From contig NZ_MAEI01000054.1 of NCBI RefSeq assembly GCF_009933255.1, positions 1-64,000 of the forward strand: 64,000 nt of DNA, given 5' to 3'. Origin of the DNA: Enterococcus diestrammenae. GTDB lineage: Bacteria; Bacillota; Bacilli; Lactobacillales; Enterococcaceae. The notes beneath the pieces are model-generated. The model made no database searches. It had not been told where the DNA came from and saw nothing but the letters and a program-made list of their open reading frames with translations. Within the stretch, counting starts at the first letter, position 1, and each line of letters opens with the position of its first letter. The position numbers and the translations under genes were made by a program. Positions 20,501-29,839 of this stretch are shown one piece after another.

Positions 20501-21755
20501 GGGCCGTCAGCGAGAGTTGAGCGTGGATACCACCGGTGAGCAGCTTACGGTTAATCTTGGAAATATCGTCAACCAACGAAAACCCATTGATTTGACCTTG
20601 GCAAAAGTTGATGGAAGCGGCAAAGCTTTGGTCGGCGCCACCTTCCAATTGCAACGAGAAGGGCTGCCGAGTATCACTTTAACCGAAGCCAACGATGCCT
20701 CCGGTCAACACCAAGCCACCAATCTCGCGCCGGGCACTTACCGTTTAGTAGAAACTGATGCGCCTACTGGTTTTGCACCACTTGGGGAGATTGGTACCCT
20801 GGTGATTGCTGCGGATGCTTCAGTTACCTTCCAAAAAGGCGAGGTAACTCAAACAATCACGGTGGATACCACCGGCGAGCGGGTAACTGTCCACCTTGGT
20901 AAGATCAAAAACCAGCTGTTGCCGGTAGCGTTGACGCTTCATAAAAAGACAGGAGCACTTCCTTTGGCTGGTGCGGTCTTCCAGCTACTTCAAGCAGGTG
21001 AAGTCCGCTATACCTTTACGGAAACCGCAGCAGTACCTGGGCGTCACCAACTCAGTGGTGTCCTTCCGGGGAGTTATGTGTTGAAGGAAAGCACATCACC
21101 GACTGGCTACCAAGCTTTAGGCGAACTGGGAACCGTCACGATAGGCGCAGATGGTCAAGTGAAGTTTGTCATGGCCGGTCAAGATCAGGAACTCTCGGTA
21201 ACAGCAACGGACCATCAATTGCAAGTGGATTTGGGGACGATTACGAACCAGTTGAAGCCTTTTGAGCTTAGTATCCGCAAGCAGGCTACCGCCGACAAGC
21301 AAGGCTTACCCGGGGCGACCTTTTCATTATTTTTACCAGGGGAGGATCAAGTACTCGCCACAGCGACTTCTGACGCTGCTGGTTTGGCGCCTTTTATGAG
21401 TGGCGCGGATCCAAACCAGCCTTATCCGTTGACGCCAGGAACCTACGTCATCAAAGAAACCGCCGCTCCTACTGGTTATCAGCGCTTACAAGGGGACTTT
21501 TTATTAACGATTGCCGAAAATGGCACAGCGACCGTTTCCTATGCCGGTAAAGCTGCCGAAGAAGTAACGGTGACCTTGACCACGGGAGAGGCCCCTAACC
21601 AACTGCAATTTACCGTCACCAATGATCCTGCCAATCCGTTACCGAAAACAGGGGGCTTTGGCAGTTTGAGCTACGTGATCCTCGCCATCCTTTTGATTGG
21701 CGCCTCTAGTTGGTATTTTGTCACCCAGCGTCAAGGCAAGGAGGGGGAACAATGA
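17589..21755 (+). pseudogene. VWA-domain tip pilin/adhesin, interrupted by an in-frame TAG
   Basis: Large LPxTG surface protein (about 1388 codons) resembling EbpA-type tip adhesins. Reading starts at ATG 17589 (AAAGGAAGG upstream) with a signal peptide ending KAEA. A single TAG at 17802 follows the residues TYDKK, yet the same frame continues with homologous-looking sequence to 21755. The internal GTG at 17835 lacks a ribosome binding site. Downstream order: Thr/Ser-rich stretch (18120-18430), VWA domain with MIDAS DKSGSM near 18870, five SpaA/Cna-B repeats from about 19985 (each with an E-box such as YRLVETDAPTGF), then LPKTG, membrane helix and basic tail. Either a nonsense mutation, a sequencing error or readthrough. 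Confidence 0.85.
17802..17804 (+). other. in-frame amber codon in the tip-pilin gene
   Basis: The frame from ATG 17589 meets TAG here and then stays open for 1316 codons. The codons on both sides (TYDKK before, IEAADSSRLKVK after) read as one continuous domain, so a single-base change would restore the full protein. Confidence 0.9.
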
Positions 21756-23140
21756 AAATCCTACGAAGCATCATCTTAGTTTTGTTGCTAGTGCCTGTGT
21801 TTCTCAGCTTGCTGACGGTGGTTCAGGGTGAGGAACAAAACGAAGTCGTGGAGGTTTATTTACACAAGCGTCTTTTTCGCGACTGGCAGTGGCGAGAGAC
21901 GCAGCCAGATGCAGTAAATCAATGGCACTACGACAATCAAGGAACCCAATTACCTGATATGCAGCAAACCTTGACGGACGAGTTGTTGTCTGATCCTTCC
22001 CTACCGTTGAATGGGGCGATCTTCAAAGTGTATGACTTTACGCCAGAATATCAGAAGGCGTTAGCAGCTGGGCAGACGCCGGTTACGTTTGCCCAAGACT
22101 TTGCTGATCGCACCTATGCGTTAGAACAAATCCAAGCTTTGCACAAGGTACCTTTGACCAATCCGGAGGCGACGGGGTCTACTGAGGCGGCTACCAGTTT
22201 TATCACGGCTCGGACTGGGGTGCCTGATGAGAGTGGGACCCCACAACCTCATGATGGCATCATCCACTTACAACTGGCGCCGACTCAAGCGGGGCTAGCT
22301 AGCGCTTATCTGATCCTCGAGACGGGACTAGCCACGACAGTCAGTGTGGATTTGACGCAAAAAGCCTTTCCCTTGATGCTGACCTTCCCTTTAGCTGTTG
22401 AAACGGAAGGCCAGGCGTTACATCTTTATCCGAAAAACGTCAGTTACCTTCGCAGTCCCTATTTTTATAAAGTAGATGCTCAGCTAAAAGCTCAAGCCCC
22501 CTTAACTGGTGCCAAGTTTGTCTTGTACCGACAAACTGCTGATAAAAAAGAATACCTGGCTGAAGAAACCACGACGACTGGAGAAAATACTTGGGTTACG
22601 AAGATGGCGGCTTCACCTTTGTCAGATGCACGTCTCGCGGTCTTTGCTTCCGACCAGACGGGATTGGTGGATACGGATTCGCACTTTTTGCCAGCAGGGA
22701 CTTATTATTTTGAGGAAGTTCAAGCTCCTACAGGTTATCAGCTGAGTGCTGCTTCCAAAGAAATTCCGGTAGTGATCCCTCCGACTTGGGATACCTTGGT
22801 GACGGTGAACGGTCAAGTCATGGCAGAACGAATCGCCGGAGAGATCCCCCTGCGAGCCCAAGAAAGCAAAACACCACAGGTCATTAATTCGAAAACCGCT
22901 CCTCCGATTAAGCCAGATACGACGCTGCTTCCCATCACGCCACTTCCTCCGACCCCTTCAACGCCGGTTACCTCTCCGACACCCGTCACTGCTACACCTG
23001 TTAGCCTGCCAGATACCAAAGGCCAGTCACCACTACTGCCGCGGACTGGTTCTACCAAGACAGGGTTTTGGCTAATTGGTTTGTCCTTGATCATCACTGC
23101 TATTGCGCTTTGGAAGCATCGTCTCCGCAAGGGACAATGA
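21752..23140 (+). CDS. LPxTG minor (base/ancillary) pilin
   Basis: Secreted, wall-anchored pilin of 462 aa, similar in plan to EbpB. It has a signal peptide (LRSIILVLLLVPVFLSLL), an N-terminal domain with the pilin-like HLYPKN motif near residue 230, and a SpaA/Cna-B domain ending FEEVQAPTGYQL near residue 325. A Pro/Thr-rich wall-spanning stretch and LPRTG with membrane helix and basic tail follow. The ATG overlaps the tip-pilin stop (ATGA) and has AAGGAGG upstream, so it is translationally coupled. Its own ribosome binding site should allow translation even if the tip gene is broken. Confidence 0.9.
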   Translation: MKILRSIILVLLLVPVFLSLLTVVQGEEQNEVVEVYLHKRLFRDWQWRETQPDAVNQWHYDNQGTQLPDMQQTLTDELLSDPSLPLNGAIFKVYDFTPEYQKALAAGQTPVTFAQDFADRTYALEQIQALHKVPLTNPEATGSTEAATSFITARTGVPDESGTPQPHDGIIHLQLAPTQAGLASAYLILETGLATTVSVDLTQKAFPLMLTFPLAVETEGQALHLYPKNVSYLRSPYFYKVDAQLKAQAPLTGAKFVLYRQTADKKEYLAEETTTTGENTWVTKMAASPLSDARLAVFASDQTGLVDTDSHFLPAGTYYFEEVQAPTGYQLSAASKEIPVVIPPTWDTLVTVNGQVMAERIAGEIPLRAQESKTPQVINSKTAPPIKPDTTLLPITPLPPTPSTPVTSPTPVTATPVSLPDTKGQSPLLPRTGSTKTGFWLIGLSLIITAIALWKHRLRKGQ

Positions 23141-23156
23141 GAGGAGGAAAAAGCGA

Positions 23157-25037
23157 ATGAAAAAAGCAAAAATTAAAGGTCTGCTGCTGTTACTACCGGT
23201 ATTAATTGGGCTCTTGGTCACTGGGGTGAGCCAAGCGTGGGCGACAGGACCGACGAAACAAACCATTCGGATTCACAAGATGCAATACACCACCTTACCG
23301 GAAAAAATACCTAATACAGGTGGGGAAATGACTGATTTTCCAGGAACTGGTTTGGCAGGGGTTGGTTTTTCAGTCTATGATGTGACTAGTGCTTATTGGA
23401 CAGCTTATGCAGCCGCTAGCGGGGATAACGAAGCCAAAACAGCGACCGCGACGGCTAGTTTATTGGCCACCCCCGCCAGCGGTACGCCAGTGGCAACGAC
23501 GCCTTTAACCGATGGGGATGGGGTAGCTGACCTTGCCTTGCCCCTCACCAGCAGTGGCAAAAATGCTGTCTATCGCTTTGTAGAAACCATTCGACCGGCA
23601 GGGGTAGTCGGTAGTCAAACGGAGGATTTCATCCTCGGCTTGCCGGTACATGAGGAAGCTACCCAACAACTGCGAAACCTCGTCCATGTTTATCCCAAAA
23701 ATGTCATCAAAGAACTGACGCTAGCTTTTACTAAATATGGGGTCAATCCTACCGGTGCTACCACGCCCCTAGCAGGTGCTACTTTTTATTTGACAGGACC
23801 CACAGGTAAGCTTTACAACACCGAGACAGCAGCCTTTGATTTGACCTTCTCCGATCCACTGCCAGCTGAGGCAATCTTAACTGCAAATGCTGCCGGCTTG
23901 GTGAGCTTGCCAGCGTTGCCACTGTTACCGGGAGATTACACTTTTACCGAAATGGATAGCAGCGTAGCCAAAGCCGGGCTGCAAGCAAATGACTCCTTGT
24001 TATTCCATTACAAAACCCCTGCTGCTGTGGTGGCTCATGTGACTTCGGAAATGACGGTCACATATAGCTACTATGATTTACAAGGAAATCTGCTAAAGGA
24101 TCGGCCATCAGCGGTTGCCTACAATTATCAAGTGCCGCCAGTGGAAAAAACGGTAGATGATGATGGGGTGGACCGGGGACAAGTGGTTACTTATACTATC
24201 TCCAGTGTGATCCCCCAAGATATCCGCCATTACAGCCTGTATCAGTTTGTGGATAGCTACTCTGATACTTTGGCATTAGTCGCAGATGAGACGGCCATCA
24301 AAGATTCTCTGCGTTATGGTGGTGTTAGCGCTAGCGGCATTTCCACTAGTTTTGCAGCCACAGCGGGGAGTTTTAGCCTAACTTTCAGCGAGCCAGAGCA
24401 ACTAGTCCCTTATGCGGGGAAGACCTTGACCTTTGATGTGAAGATGCAGGTCTTAGGGGATACTTTGGGAGAAATCGAAAACCAAGTAACCTTTAAAAAT
24501 GATTTTACCCACCGCACCGCCCGCAAGACCATCAAAACCTATGGAAAAATCTTCCGCAAAAAAGATGCCTATACCCAAGAAGCGTTGGCGGGGGCTAAGT
24601 TTGTCTTGAAAAATGCAGAAGGGCAGTACTTGCAACTCTTCAATGGACCCGACAAGCTAGCTGAAGTCACCGGTTTAGCAAAAGGGTATGATGTGAAATG
24701 GACGATCAACAAAGGGGAGGCTAGCCTCTTACTTTCAGATGCCGCTGGGGATTTTGGTGTTTATGGTTTGAGTGGTGCTGGCACTTATCAACTAGAGGAA
24801 ATCGCTGCACCAGGGGGTTACGTTTTGAGTCAAGGAACAGTACCGGTCACAGCTGACAGTGGCAAAACCCGTCAAACCATCTTCAACAAACCAAAGGGCA
24901 CTTTGCCAGCAACTGGCGGTGTCGGCATGTTAGGCTTTGGCTTACTAGGATTGATGATGATTAGCGGCACCCTCTGGTATTTTCGCAAAGAAGGCTCAAA
25001 AGTGACGGTGAAGGAAACCCGGAAACGACGGAAATAG
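23157..25037 (+). CDS. LPxTG major pilin (shaft subunit)
   Basis: Backbone pilin of 626 aa resembling EbpC. It has a signal peptide (MKKAKIKGLLLLLPVLIGLL), the pilin motif VHVYPKN near residue 178 whose Lys is the expected site of inter-subunit isopeptide bonds, and a fimbrial D2-type middle domain. A C-terminal Cna-B domain carries the E-box YQLEEIAAPGGY. The protein ends with the LPATG signal, helix and basic tail. ATG 23157 is chosen because GAGGAGG lies ten bases upstream. It is last in the three-gene pilin operon. The sortase that should polymerise it is encoded at 16074-16928. Confidence 0.93.
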   Translation: MKKAKIKGLLLLLPVLIGLLVTGVSQAWATGPTKQTIRIHKMQYTTLPEKIPNTGGEMTDFPGTGLAGVGFSVYDVTSAYWTAYAAASGDNEAKTATATASLLATPASGTPVATTPLTDGDGVADLALPLTSSGKNAVYRFVETIRPAGVVGSQTEDFILGLPVHEEATQQLRNLVHVYPKNVIKELTLAFTKYGVNPTGATTPLAGATFYLTGPTGKLYNTETAAFDLTFSDPLPAEAILTANAAGLVSLPALPLLPGDYTFTEMDSSVAKAGLQANDSLLFHYKTPAAVVAHVTSEMTVTYSYYDLQGNLLKDRPSAVAYNYQVPPVEKTVDDDGVDRGQVVTYTISSVIPQDIRHYSLYQFVDSYSDTLALVADETAIKDSLRYGGVSASGISTSFAATAGSFSLTFSEPEQLVPYAGKTLTFDVKMQVLGDTLGEIENQVTFKNDFTHRTARKTIKTYGKIFRKKDAYTQEALAGAKFVLKNAEGQYLQLFNGPDKLAEVTGLAKGYDVKWTINKGEASLLLSDAAGDFGVYGLSGAGTYQLEEIAAPGGYVLSQGTVPVTADSGKTRQTIFNKPKGTLPATGGVGMLGFGLLGLMMISGTLWYFRKEGSKVTVKETRKRRK

Positions 25038-25187
25038 CCCGCTAGCCATTGACCTAAACCATCTGTCAGTCACTTTTTTTCCTTGGGTTTGAATTTCCTC
25101 TTGGCCCCATCTTTTGATAAACTATTTATAAGGGGAAAATTCATTTTCTTACTTTGGGGAAAACGCAGACAGATGGGGGATTTGTAA

Positions 25188-25667
25188 ATGAATGATTTTC
25201 AGCAGGCACTAACTGAACTACAAGAAAAGTTTGGCAATAAGGATAATTTGATTGGAATTGCTACGATTGCTTTGGAAACCTCAGAGAGCGGGCAGCCGAT
25301 GCCAGACACGCGCTTTGTGGATGCCTATTATCAAGATGGGGCCTTTTACACCACGACTTATGCCACCACCAAAAAAATGCAACAACTCGCAGCCAATCCC
25401 AATGTGGCGTTGTGTTATGTTGTGGAAAGTTTTACTGCCACCGGTTACGGAGAAAACTTGGGCTGGACGAAAGATCCACAAAATGCCGAAATTGCGGATC
25501 GTTTACGGCAGGTTTTTGCCGAATGGTACCAAGATGCCAATAACGATGAGGATCCAAACACTTGCATTTTGAAGATTACTTTGCAACAAGGCTTGTGGAA
25601 CTTTCCTCACGAAGGCAAGCAGACGGTGATTGATTTTGTCACAAAAACAGTGACCCATCAAGGTTAA
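25188..25667 (+). CDS. pyridoxamine 5'-phosphate oxidase-like flavoprotein
   Basis: Small cytoplasmic protein of 159 aa with the split-barrel FMN-binding fold found in general stress protein 26 and PNPOx-like families. Supporting segments are PDTRFVDAYYQDGAFYTTTY and TTKKMQQLAANPNVALCYV, the usual beta-strand, substrate-strand and ANPNVAL motifs. Substrate and exact reaction are unknown. GGGGGA lies upstream of the ATG. It has its own unit ending in a strong hairpin. Confidence 0.8.
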   Translation: MNDFQQALTELQEKFGNKDNLIGIATIALETSESGQPMPDTRFVDAYYQDGAFYTTTYATTKKMQQLAANPNVALCYVVESFTATGYGENLGWTKDPQNAEIADRLRQVFAEWYQDANNDEDPNTCILKITLQQGLWNFPHEGKQTVIDFVTKTVTHQG

Positions 25668-25674
25668 AAAACAA

Positions 25675-25725
25675 AAACACGGCTCGCCATCTGGATTCTG
25701 CCAGAGGGGGAGCCGTGTTTATTTA
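25675..25725. terminator. bidirectional terminator
   Basis: AAACACGGCTC pairs with GAGCCGTGTTT between two convergent genes, with A- and T-rich flanks. Confidence 0.85.
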
Positions 25726-25727
25726 TT

Positions 25728-25979
25728 TTATTTTTTGGTGATTTTTAAGAGGTAGAGGATTAACGCCACTAGCGACAAAAAAAGTCCGCCAATCCGCAGA
25801 GCTAACAGCCAACCTGCCTCAAAGTGACGATGGCTGAGAACTTGCCAGATAAAAAACAATAGTAAAACCGTCAGAAAGGCGAGGATGCTCCGTTCTCTAT
25901 CCCAGTGGACGAAGCGGATTAGGATCAGGATAAAAAGCGTGACGGGTATCCAAAAAATCAAACCGCTGATAAGTTCCAT
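25728..25979 (-). CDS. small membrane protein, unknown function
   Basis: Unrecognised 83-aa protein with three hydrophobic helices and a basic C-terminus (LLKITKK). The start at 25979 (MELISGLIFW) has AAGGAG upstream. A longer in-frame ATG at 26033 has none. It is a single-gene unit convergent with the PNPOx-like gene. Confidence 0.65.
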   Translation of the reverse strand: MELISGLIFWIPVTLFILILIRFVHWDRERSILAFLTVLLLFFIWQVLSHRHFEAGWLLALRIGGLFLSLVALILYLLKITKK

Positions 25980-26111
25980 AGAAAAACTCCTTGTAATTGA
26001 AGAATTAATTCTTGTTTTGACTATCATTTGCAAGTTAGGCGAGACTCCTGCTGCTAGTATTATAGAGAAACTTCACAAAAAATGGTGGTTATGAGTAAAA
26101 ATTTATCTTTT

Positions 26112-26140
26112 TTGCAGATTTTTCAGATTTTGCGTATAGT
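26112..26140 (+). promoter_or_regulatory. sigma-A promoter for the MazG-like gene
   Basis: TTGCAG, a 17-bp spacer, then TATAGT. Confidence 0.6.
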
Positions 26141-26205
26141 GAAAAGGTCAAGATTCATTGGAGCAGCTTCACAGCTCATTATCTGAGGAGAAAGAAGGAG
26201 AGCAC

Positions 26206-26526
26206 ATGACCAAAGTAAAGGAGAGCATGGCCTTAATCAATCAGTTTCGTGATGAACGAAATTGGCGCCAATTTCATAATGAGAAAGATTTGGCGATTTC
26301 CATTTCGCTAGAGGCCAACGAATTATTGGAGATTTTTCAGTGGCGCACGGCAGCAGAAGCCAAGGTGGACCAAGAGCATTTGAAAGAGGAAATCGCCGAT
26401 GTCTTGATTTATGCCTACATGATGGCAGATAATCTCGGCTTTGACATCGACGAAATCATTGCTGAAAAACTGGTAAAAAATGCTATCAAATATCCCGTAG
26501 CAACTAGCAAAGGAAAAAAGGGTTAG
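26206..26526 (+). CDS. MazG-like nucleotide pyrophosphohydrolase
   Basis: Cytoplasmic all-alpha NTP pyrophosphatase of 106 aa, resembling the RS21-C6/dCTPase group that hydrolyses (d)NTPs to monophosphates for house-cleaning. The metal-binding signatures EANELLE (near residue 38) and EEIADVLIY (near residue 65) are intact. The start at 26206 has AAGGAG eight bases upstream. The ATG at 26158 has no such site. No terminator is seen before the next gene, but a separate operator-like sequence lies there. Confidence 0.85.
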   Translation: MTKVKESMALINQFRDERNWRQFHNEKDLAISISLEANELLEIFQWRTAAEAKVDQEHLKEEIADVLIYAYMMADNLGFDIDEIIAEKLVKNAIKYPVATSKGKKG

Positions 26527-26613
26527 GGTCAGCGTTATTTCCCTTTAGTGTCCCGCAGCGTTGCTAAGCATATAGTTTTCCTTTTCCACTAGAGGGTAGT
26601 ATCATTTAATTGA

Positions 26614-26628
26614 TAGTGATTCTCACTA
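26614..26628. promoter_or_regulatory. palindrome TAGTGATTCTCACTA, Fur-like operator
   Basis: Perfect 6-bp arms around TTC, within ATTGATAGTGATTCTCACTAAA. This resembles Fur-family boxes. It lies 24 bp before the lipoprotein start. Identification of the regulator is inference. Confidence 0.4.
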
Positions 26629-26651
26629 AAAAAGAAAAGGGGTTCTATTTT

Positions 26652-27236
26652 ATGATTACGAAAAAAATCGCAAGTGTCTCTGCTTTGGCCTTGTTAGCTA
26701 TCACTTTAGGCGCATGTAGCAGTGACAACAATACCGCAGATAGCTCAGCAGCAAGCAGTTCAGCAGCTACTGAACAAACGACAGCCTCAAGTGCACCTGA
26801 AGTTCTTTCCACAGCATCTGTAAGCGCAGATCCTAGTGTGATTGAAAAAGCTTTGAGTGCAGACGGTAACTGGATTGTCGGTGTGACGCAAGATATGACT
26901 TTTGATAAAGATGTGACTGTCGCTGGCGAATTCCATGACAAAGGGGACGCTTCTGCCGACATCTATCGTAAATTGGCGTTGTACTCTCAAGATAAAGATC
27001 GTAATGTAACTGCTGAATACAACATCACCGTACCACAATTGATCGTCGAATCCGAAAACTTAAACATCGTTCACGGGACGGTAACTGGGGATGTTTTGGT
27101 AAAAGCAAACGGCTTCGTCCTTGACGGCGCGACGGTGACTGGCAACGTTACTTTCGAAAAACAAGAATACCAAGACTCAGCTAAACTTGAAGAAAATGGT
27201 GCCAAAGTGGAAGGCGAAGTGACTGTTAGCGAATAA
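26652..27236 (+). CDS. lipoprotein with polymer-forming-like C-terminal repeats
   Basis: Exported lipoprotein of 194 aa. The signal peptide ends in the lipobox LGAC, followed by a Ser/Ala/Asp-rich linker. The C-terminal half contains short beta-type repeats (DVTVAGEF, LNIVHGTVTGDVLVKA, GATVTGNVTF, GAKVEGEVTV), recalling bactofilin or DUF4097-like right-handed beta solenoids. Function is unknown. The start at 26652 is supported by AAAAGGGG upstream and by the signal peptide. The adjacent Fur-like palindrome hints at metal-dependent expression. It ends at a strong terminator. Confidence 0.75.
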   Translation: MITKKIASVSALALLAITLGACSSDNNTADSSAASSSAATEQTTASSAPEVLSTASVSADPSVIEKALSADGNWIVGVTQDMTFDKDVTVAGEFHDKGDASADIYRKLALYSQDKDRNVTAEYNITVPQLIVESENLNIVHGTVTGDVLVKANGFVLDGATVTGNVTFEKQEYQDSAKLEENGAKVEGEVTVSE

Positions 27237-27273
27237 GCTAACGCCATGGCGGCTTTTCTAAAAGAATAATAGG

Positions 27274-27321
27274 AACGCTTCTTACCTGATCCAAATTTGG
27301 AGAGGTAAGAAGCGTTTTTTT
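27274..27321. terminator. bidirectional terminator
   Basis: AACGCTTCTTACCT pairs with AGGTAAGAAGCGTT, then TTTTT. It lies between convergent genes. Confidence 0.9.
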
Positions 27322-27336
27322 GTATGCAGAGCGTTC

Positions 27337-28356
27337 TTATCGCCTTTTTGCTTGGCGCCATTTTAAAGGTGTGGTGCCAACAATTTTTTTAAAAGAACGA
27401 ATAAAATAGCTCGGTTCCACAAAACCCAAGGCATCACTAATTTCGGCAATCGGTAAGTCGCTGTTTTGCAGCAATTCTTGGGCCCAGTAGACTTTCAACT
27501 TAGCATAGATTTGGCTGAAAGGTTCCCCAAACTCTTCTCGTAACAAGCGACTTAGATAGGTGGGACTGAGATTCACTAGAGCGGCCAACTGCCCTAAGTC
27601 CAAGTGGGCGTTTTTATTAGCAAAAACGGCATCAATCGCTGGTTGGAGTTGCTGATTTTTGGCTTGATAGATGCTATTTTCTGACAAGCGCTGAATCAAT
27701 AAGCTTTGGCGAAGTTCTTCTTGGAGATAGGCCAAATTGGTAGAGTCTTTCGGTGCTGACCAGCTTTCGGAAGTGAGTGGCTGTGCTTGAATACGCAAGG
27801 ACTGCTTGTAGGCTTGTACCAAATATTCCTTTTTTATAGCTTCACTAACGATATATTCGCATAACTGCTCTAACATGGCGGCTGCATGGTGCATCGCGGT
27901 TGCCGGCAGTCGGGGATAAGCGTCGATCAGGTCTTGGTGTTGGGCCTTAAAGGCAGCGACTTCAGGATGGTCCTCCAGCTTTAGTACTTGTTCAAAAGTG
28001 GACTGTTCCTCGGTGGCTAAGATTTCCCCTGCCATGATGGCTCCCACATAGCGATCATCTACCAAAATCGGAATTGCCATATCTAAAATGTCAAAATGAC
28101 ACCGATAAATAAAAGGCTCCCCAGTGCGAACTGCTTCGAGAGCACCGCGGGCATCACATTTTTCACAGTAAACAGCTAAGGTAGGGTGAGCCCGAGCCAA
28201 ACGACAAAAAGGTTTAACTTGGCTGTGACGAGTGACTGGTTTGCCACGGTAATCCACCAAAATAATCGCTAAGTTGGTGGCAAGGGCTATTTTTTCTTGT
28301 AGTTGTTCCCATTTATCCAGATCCAAAACTTGTTGCAATTCAAAAGATGCTGCCAT
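27337..28356 (-). CDS. AraC-family regulator with PocR sensor domain
   Basis: Transcription factor of 339 aa. The N-terminal PocR-type domain (about residues 8-170) contains a cysteine group: CRLARAHPTLAVYCEKCDARG near 47 and YRCHFDILDMAIPI. These domains sense small diols or related compounds in propanediol and glycerol systems. The C-terminal two-helix AraC DNA-binding domain is at about residues 238-337 (LAALVNLSPTYLSRLLREE and IAEISDALGFVEPSYFIRSF). GAGGAGG precedes the ATG. It diverges from the alcohol dehydrogenase at 28673, its likely target, across a 316-bp gap. Confidence 0.88.
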   Translation of the reverse strand: MAASFELQQVLDLDKWEQLQEKIALATNLAIILVDYRGKPVTRHSQVKPFCRLARAHPTLAVYCEKCDARGALEAVRTGEPFIYRCHFDILDMAIPILVDDRYVGAIMAGEILATEEQSTFEQVLKLEDHPEVAAFKAQHQDLIDAYPRLPATAMHHAAAMLEQLCEYIVSEAIKKEYLVQAYKQSLRIQAQPLTSESWSAPKDSTNLAYLQEELRQSLLIQRLSENSIYQAKNQQLQPAIDAVFANKNAHLDLGQLAALVNLSPTYLSRLLREEFGEPFSQIYAKLKVYWAQELLQNSDLPIAEISDALGFVEPSYFIRSFKKIVGTTPLKWRQAKRR

Positions 28357-28672
28357 GGTGACCTCCTCTTTGATGAGTGAGAGCCAGTTCGCAATTAAAT
28401 GAGCAAGCTCTGATAACTTCTAGTATATAACTTCCACGGAAAATGACAATCAAAGACTATTTTGCAAGATAATCCCATCGATTTTCGTCAAAATTTGCTA
28501 TCCAAGTGTCATGCTTTTTGCTGTCCGAGGGTTTAGGATACTAGTAGAAATCGTGACGAGATTCACAAGGTTAGGCTTCTTGAGCAATCCTCTGGAAAAG
28601 TGCGTATCTTGTCACCGTTGCTAGTTGTTGGTCGTAATAGAGTCTTTGAGGAACAAAAAGGAGCGATTTATA
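28357..28672. promoter_or_regulatory. divergent promoter region between the PocR/AraC gene and the dehydrogenase
   Basis: No ORF is supported. Both promoters must lie here, but I find no -35/-10 pair with good spacing. GATACT at 28537 is the best -10 candidate on the plus strand. No clear palindrome was identified. Confidence 0.3.
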
Positions 28673-29839
28673 GTGAAAACTAATTTTGATTTTATGATGC
28701 CTAGTGTGAATTTCTTTGGGCCAGGAGTGATCGAGAAAATCGGTGACCGAGCAAACATGCTTCATATGAAGAAAGCCTTGATTGTTACCGATCGTTTTTT
28801 GCGAAATATGGAAAATGGTCCCGTGAAGCAAACTGAAACCAGTCTACAAGCGGCTGGCGTAGACTACGTTATTTTCGATGGTGTCGAACCCAATCCCAAA
28901 ATCCGCAACGTCCATGCCGGTGCCGCGATGTACCGAGAAGCTGGCTGTGATTCCATTATCACCGTGGGGGGTGGCTCTGCCCATGATTGCGGGAAAGGAA
29001 TCGGTATTTTCTTATCCAATGGCGAAGATTTGACCAAATTGGCAGGTATCGAAACCTTGACCGAACCACTTCCTCCCTTGATGGCAGTCAATACCACAGC
29101 CGGAACTGCCTCAGAAATTACCCGCCATGCCGTATTGACCAATGAAGAAACGCATCTGAAGTTCGTCGTGGTTTCTTGGCGCAATGTACCACTAGTCTCT
29201 TTCAATGATCCTTTGTTAATGTTAGATGTCCCACAAAAATTGACAGCTGCTACCGGGATGGATGCCTTATGCCACTGCGTCGAGTCTTACGTGTCGGAAA
29301 ACCGCAATCCCATCACTGACGCTCAAGCTGAACAAGGTATCAAACTAATCGGTCAGTATTTACGCCGGGCAGTGGCTAACGGTCATGATTTAGAAGCCCG
29401 CACCAACATGTCCTATGCCTCACTTTTAGCCGGCATGGCCTTTAACAATGCGGACCTCGGTTACGTACATGCGATGGCTCACCAACTTGGAGGCCAATAT
29501 GATGCGCCCCATGGTGTTTGTTGCGCAGTCTTGATGCCCACAGTGGAACGTTGGAATATGATTGCCTGTCCAGAACGTTTTGCTAAGATTGCTGTCATGT
29601 TAGGAGAAAACATCGATGGTCTCTCCCAAATGGCCGCAGCCGAAAAAGGGATTGCAGCCTTGGAACGCATCTCTGAAGATGTCGGTATCCCCGCAAACAT
29701 CAAATCCATCGGTGCGGATCCAAAAGACTTCGAATTGATGGCCGCAAATGCCTTGCAAGATGGCAATGCCTTTTCTAATCCTCGAAAAGGCAATCAGGCC
29801 GACATCGTCGCTTTGTTTGAAGCAGCCTATGAAGGGTAA
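28673..29839 (+). CDS. iron-dependent (group III) alcohol dehydrogenase
   Basis: NAD(P)-dependent reductase/dehydrogenase of 388 aa, close to 1,3-propanediol dehydrogenase and methanol dehydrogenase types. The nucleotide-binding GGGSAHDCGK lies near residue 97. The metal-binding region is VHAMAHQLGGQYDAPHG near 263, with additional ligand candidates D and H at MDALCHCVE near 197. Start is GTG 28673 with AAGGAGCG seven bases upstream. The codons further upstream do not read as protein. The divergent PocR/AraC regulator suggests induction by a diol or glycerol-type substrate, which is inference. Confidence 0.9.
   Translation: MKTNFDFMMPSVNFFGPGVIEKIGDRANMLHMKKALIVTDRFLRNMENGPVKQTETSLQAAGVDYVIFDGVEPNPKIRNVHAGAAMYREAGCDSIITVGGGSAHDCGKGIGIFLSNGEDLTKLAGIETLTEPLPPLMAVNTTAGTASEITRHAVLTNEETHLKFVVVSWRNVPLVSFNDPLLMLDVPQKLTAATGMDALCHCVESYVSENRNPITDAQAEQGIKLIGQYLRRAVANGHDLEARTNMSYASLLAGMAFNNADLGYVHAMAHQLGGQYDAPHGVCCAVLMPTVERWNMIACPERFAKIAVMLGENIDGLSQMAAAEKGIAALERISEDVGIPANIKSIGADPKDFELMAANALQDGNAFSNPRKGNQADIVALFEAAYEG

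Noticed and set aside
17835..21755. independent start of the large pilin ORF at GTG 17835
   Set aside because: No SD is present and the protein would lack a signal peptide. The frame is continuous with the upstream signal peptide apart from one TAG.
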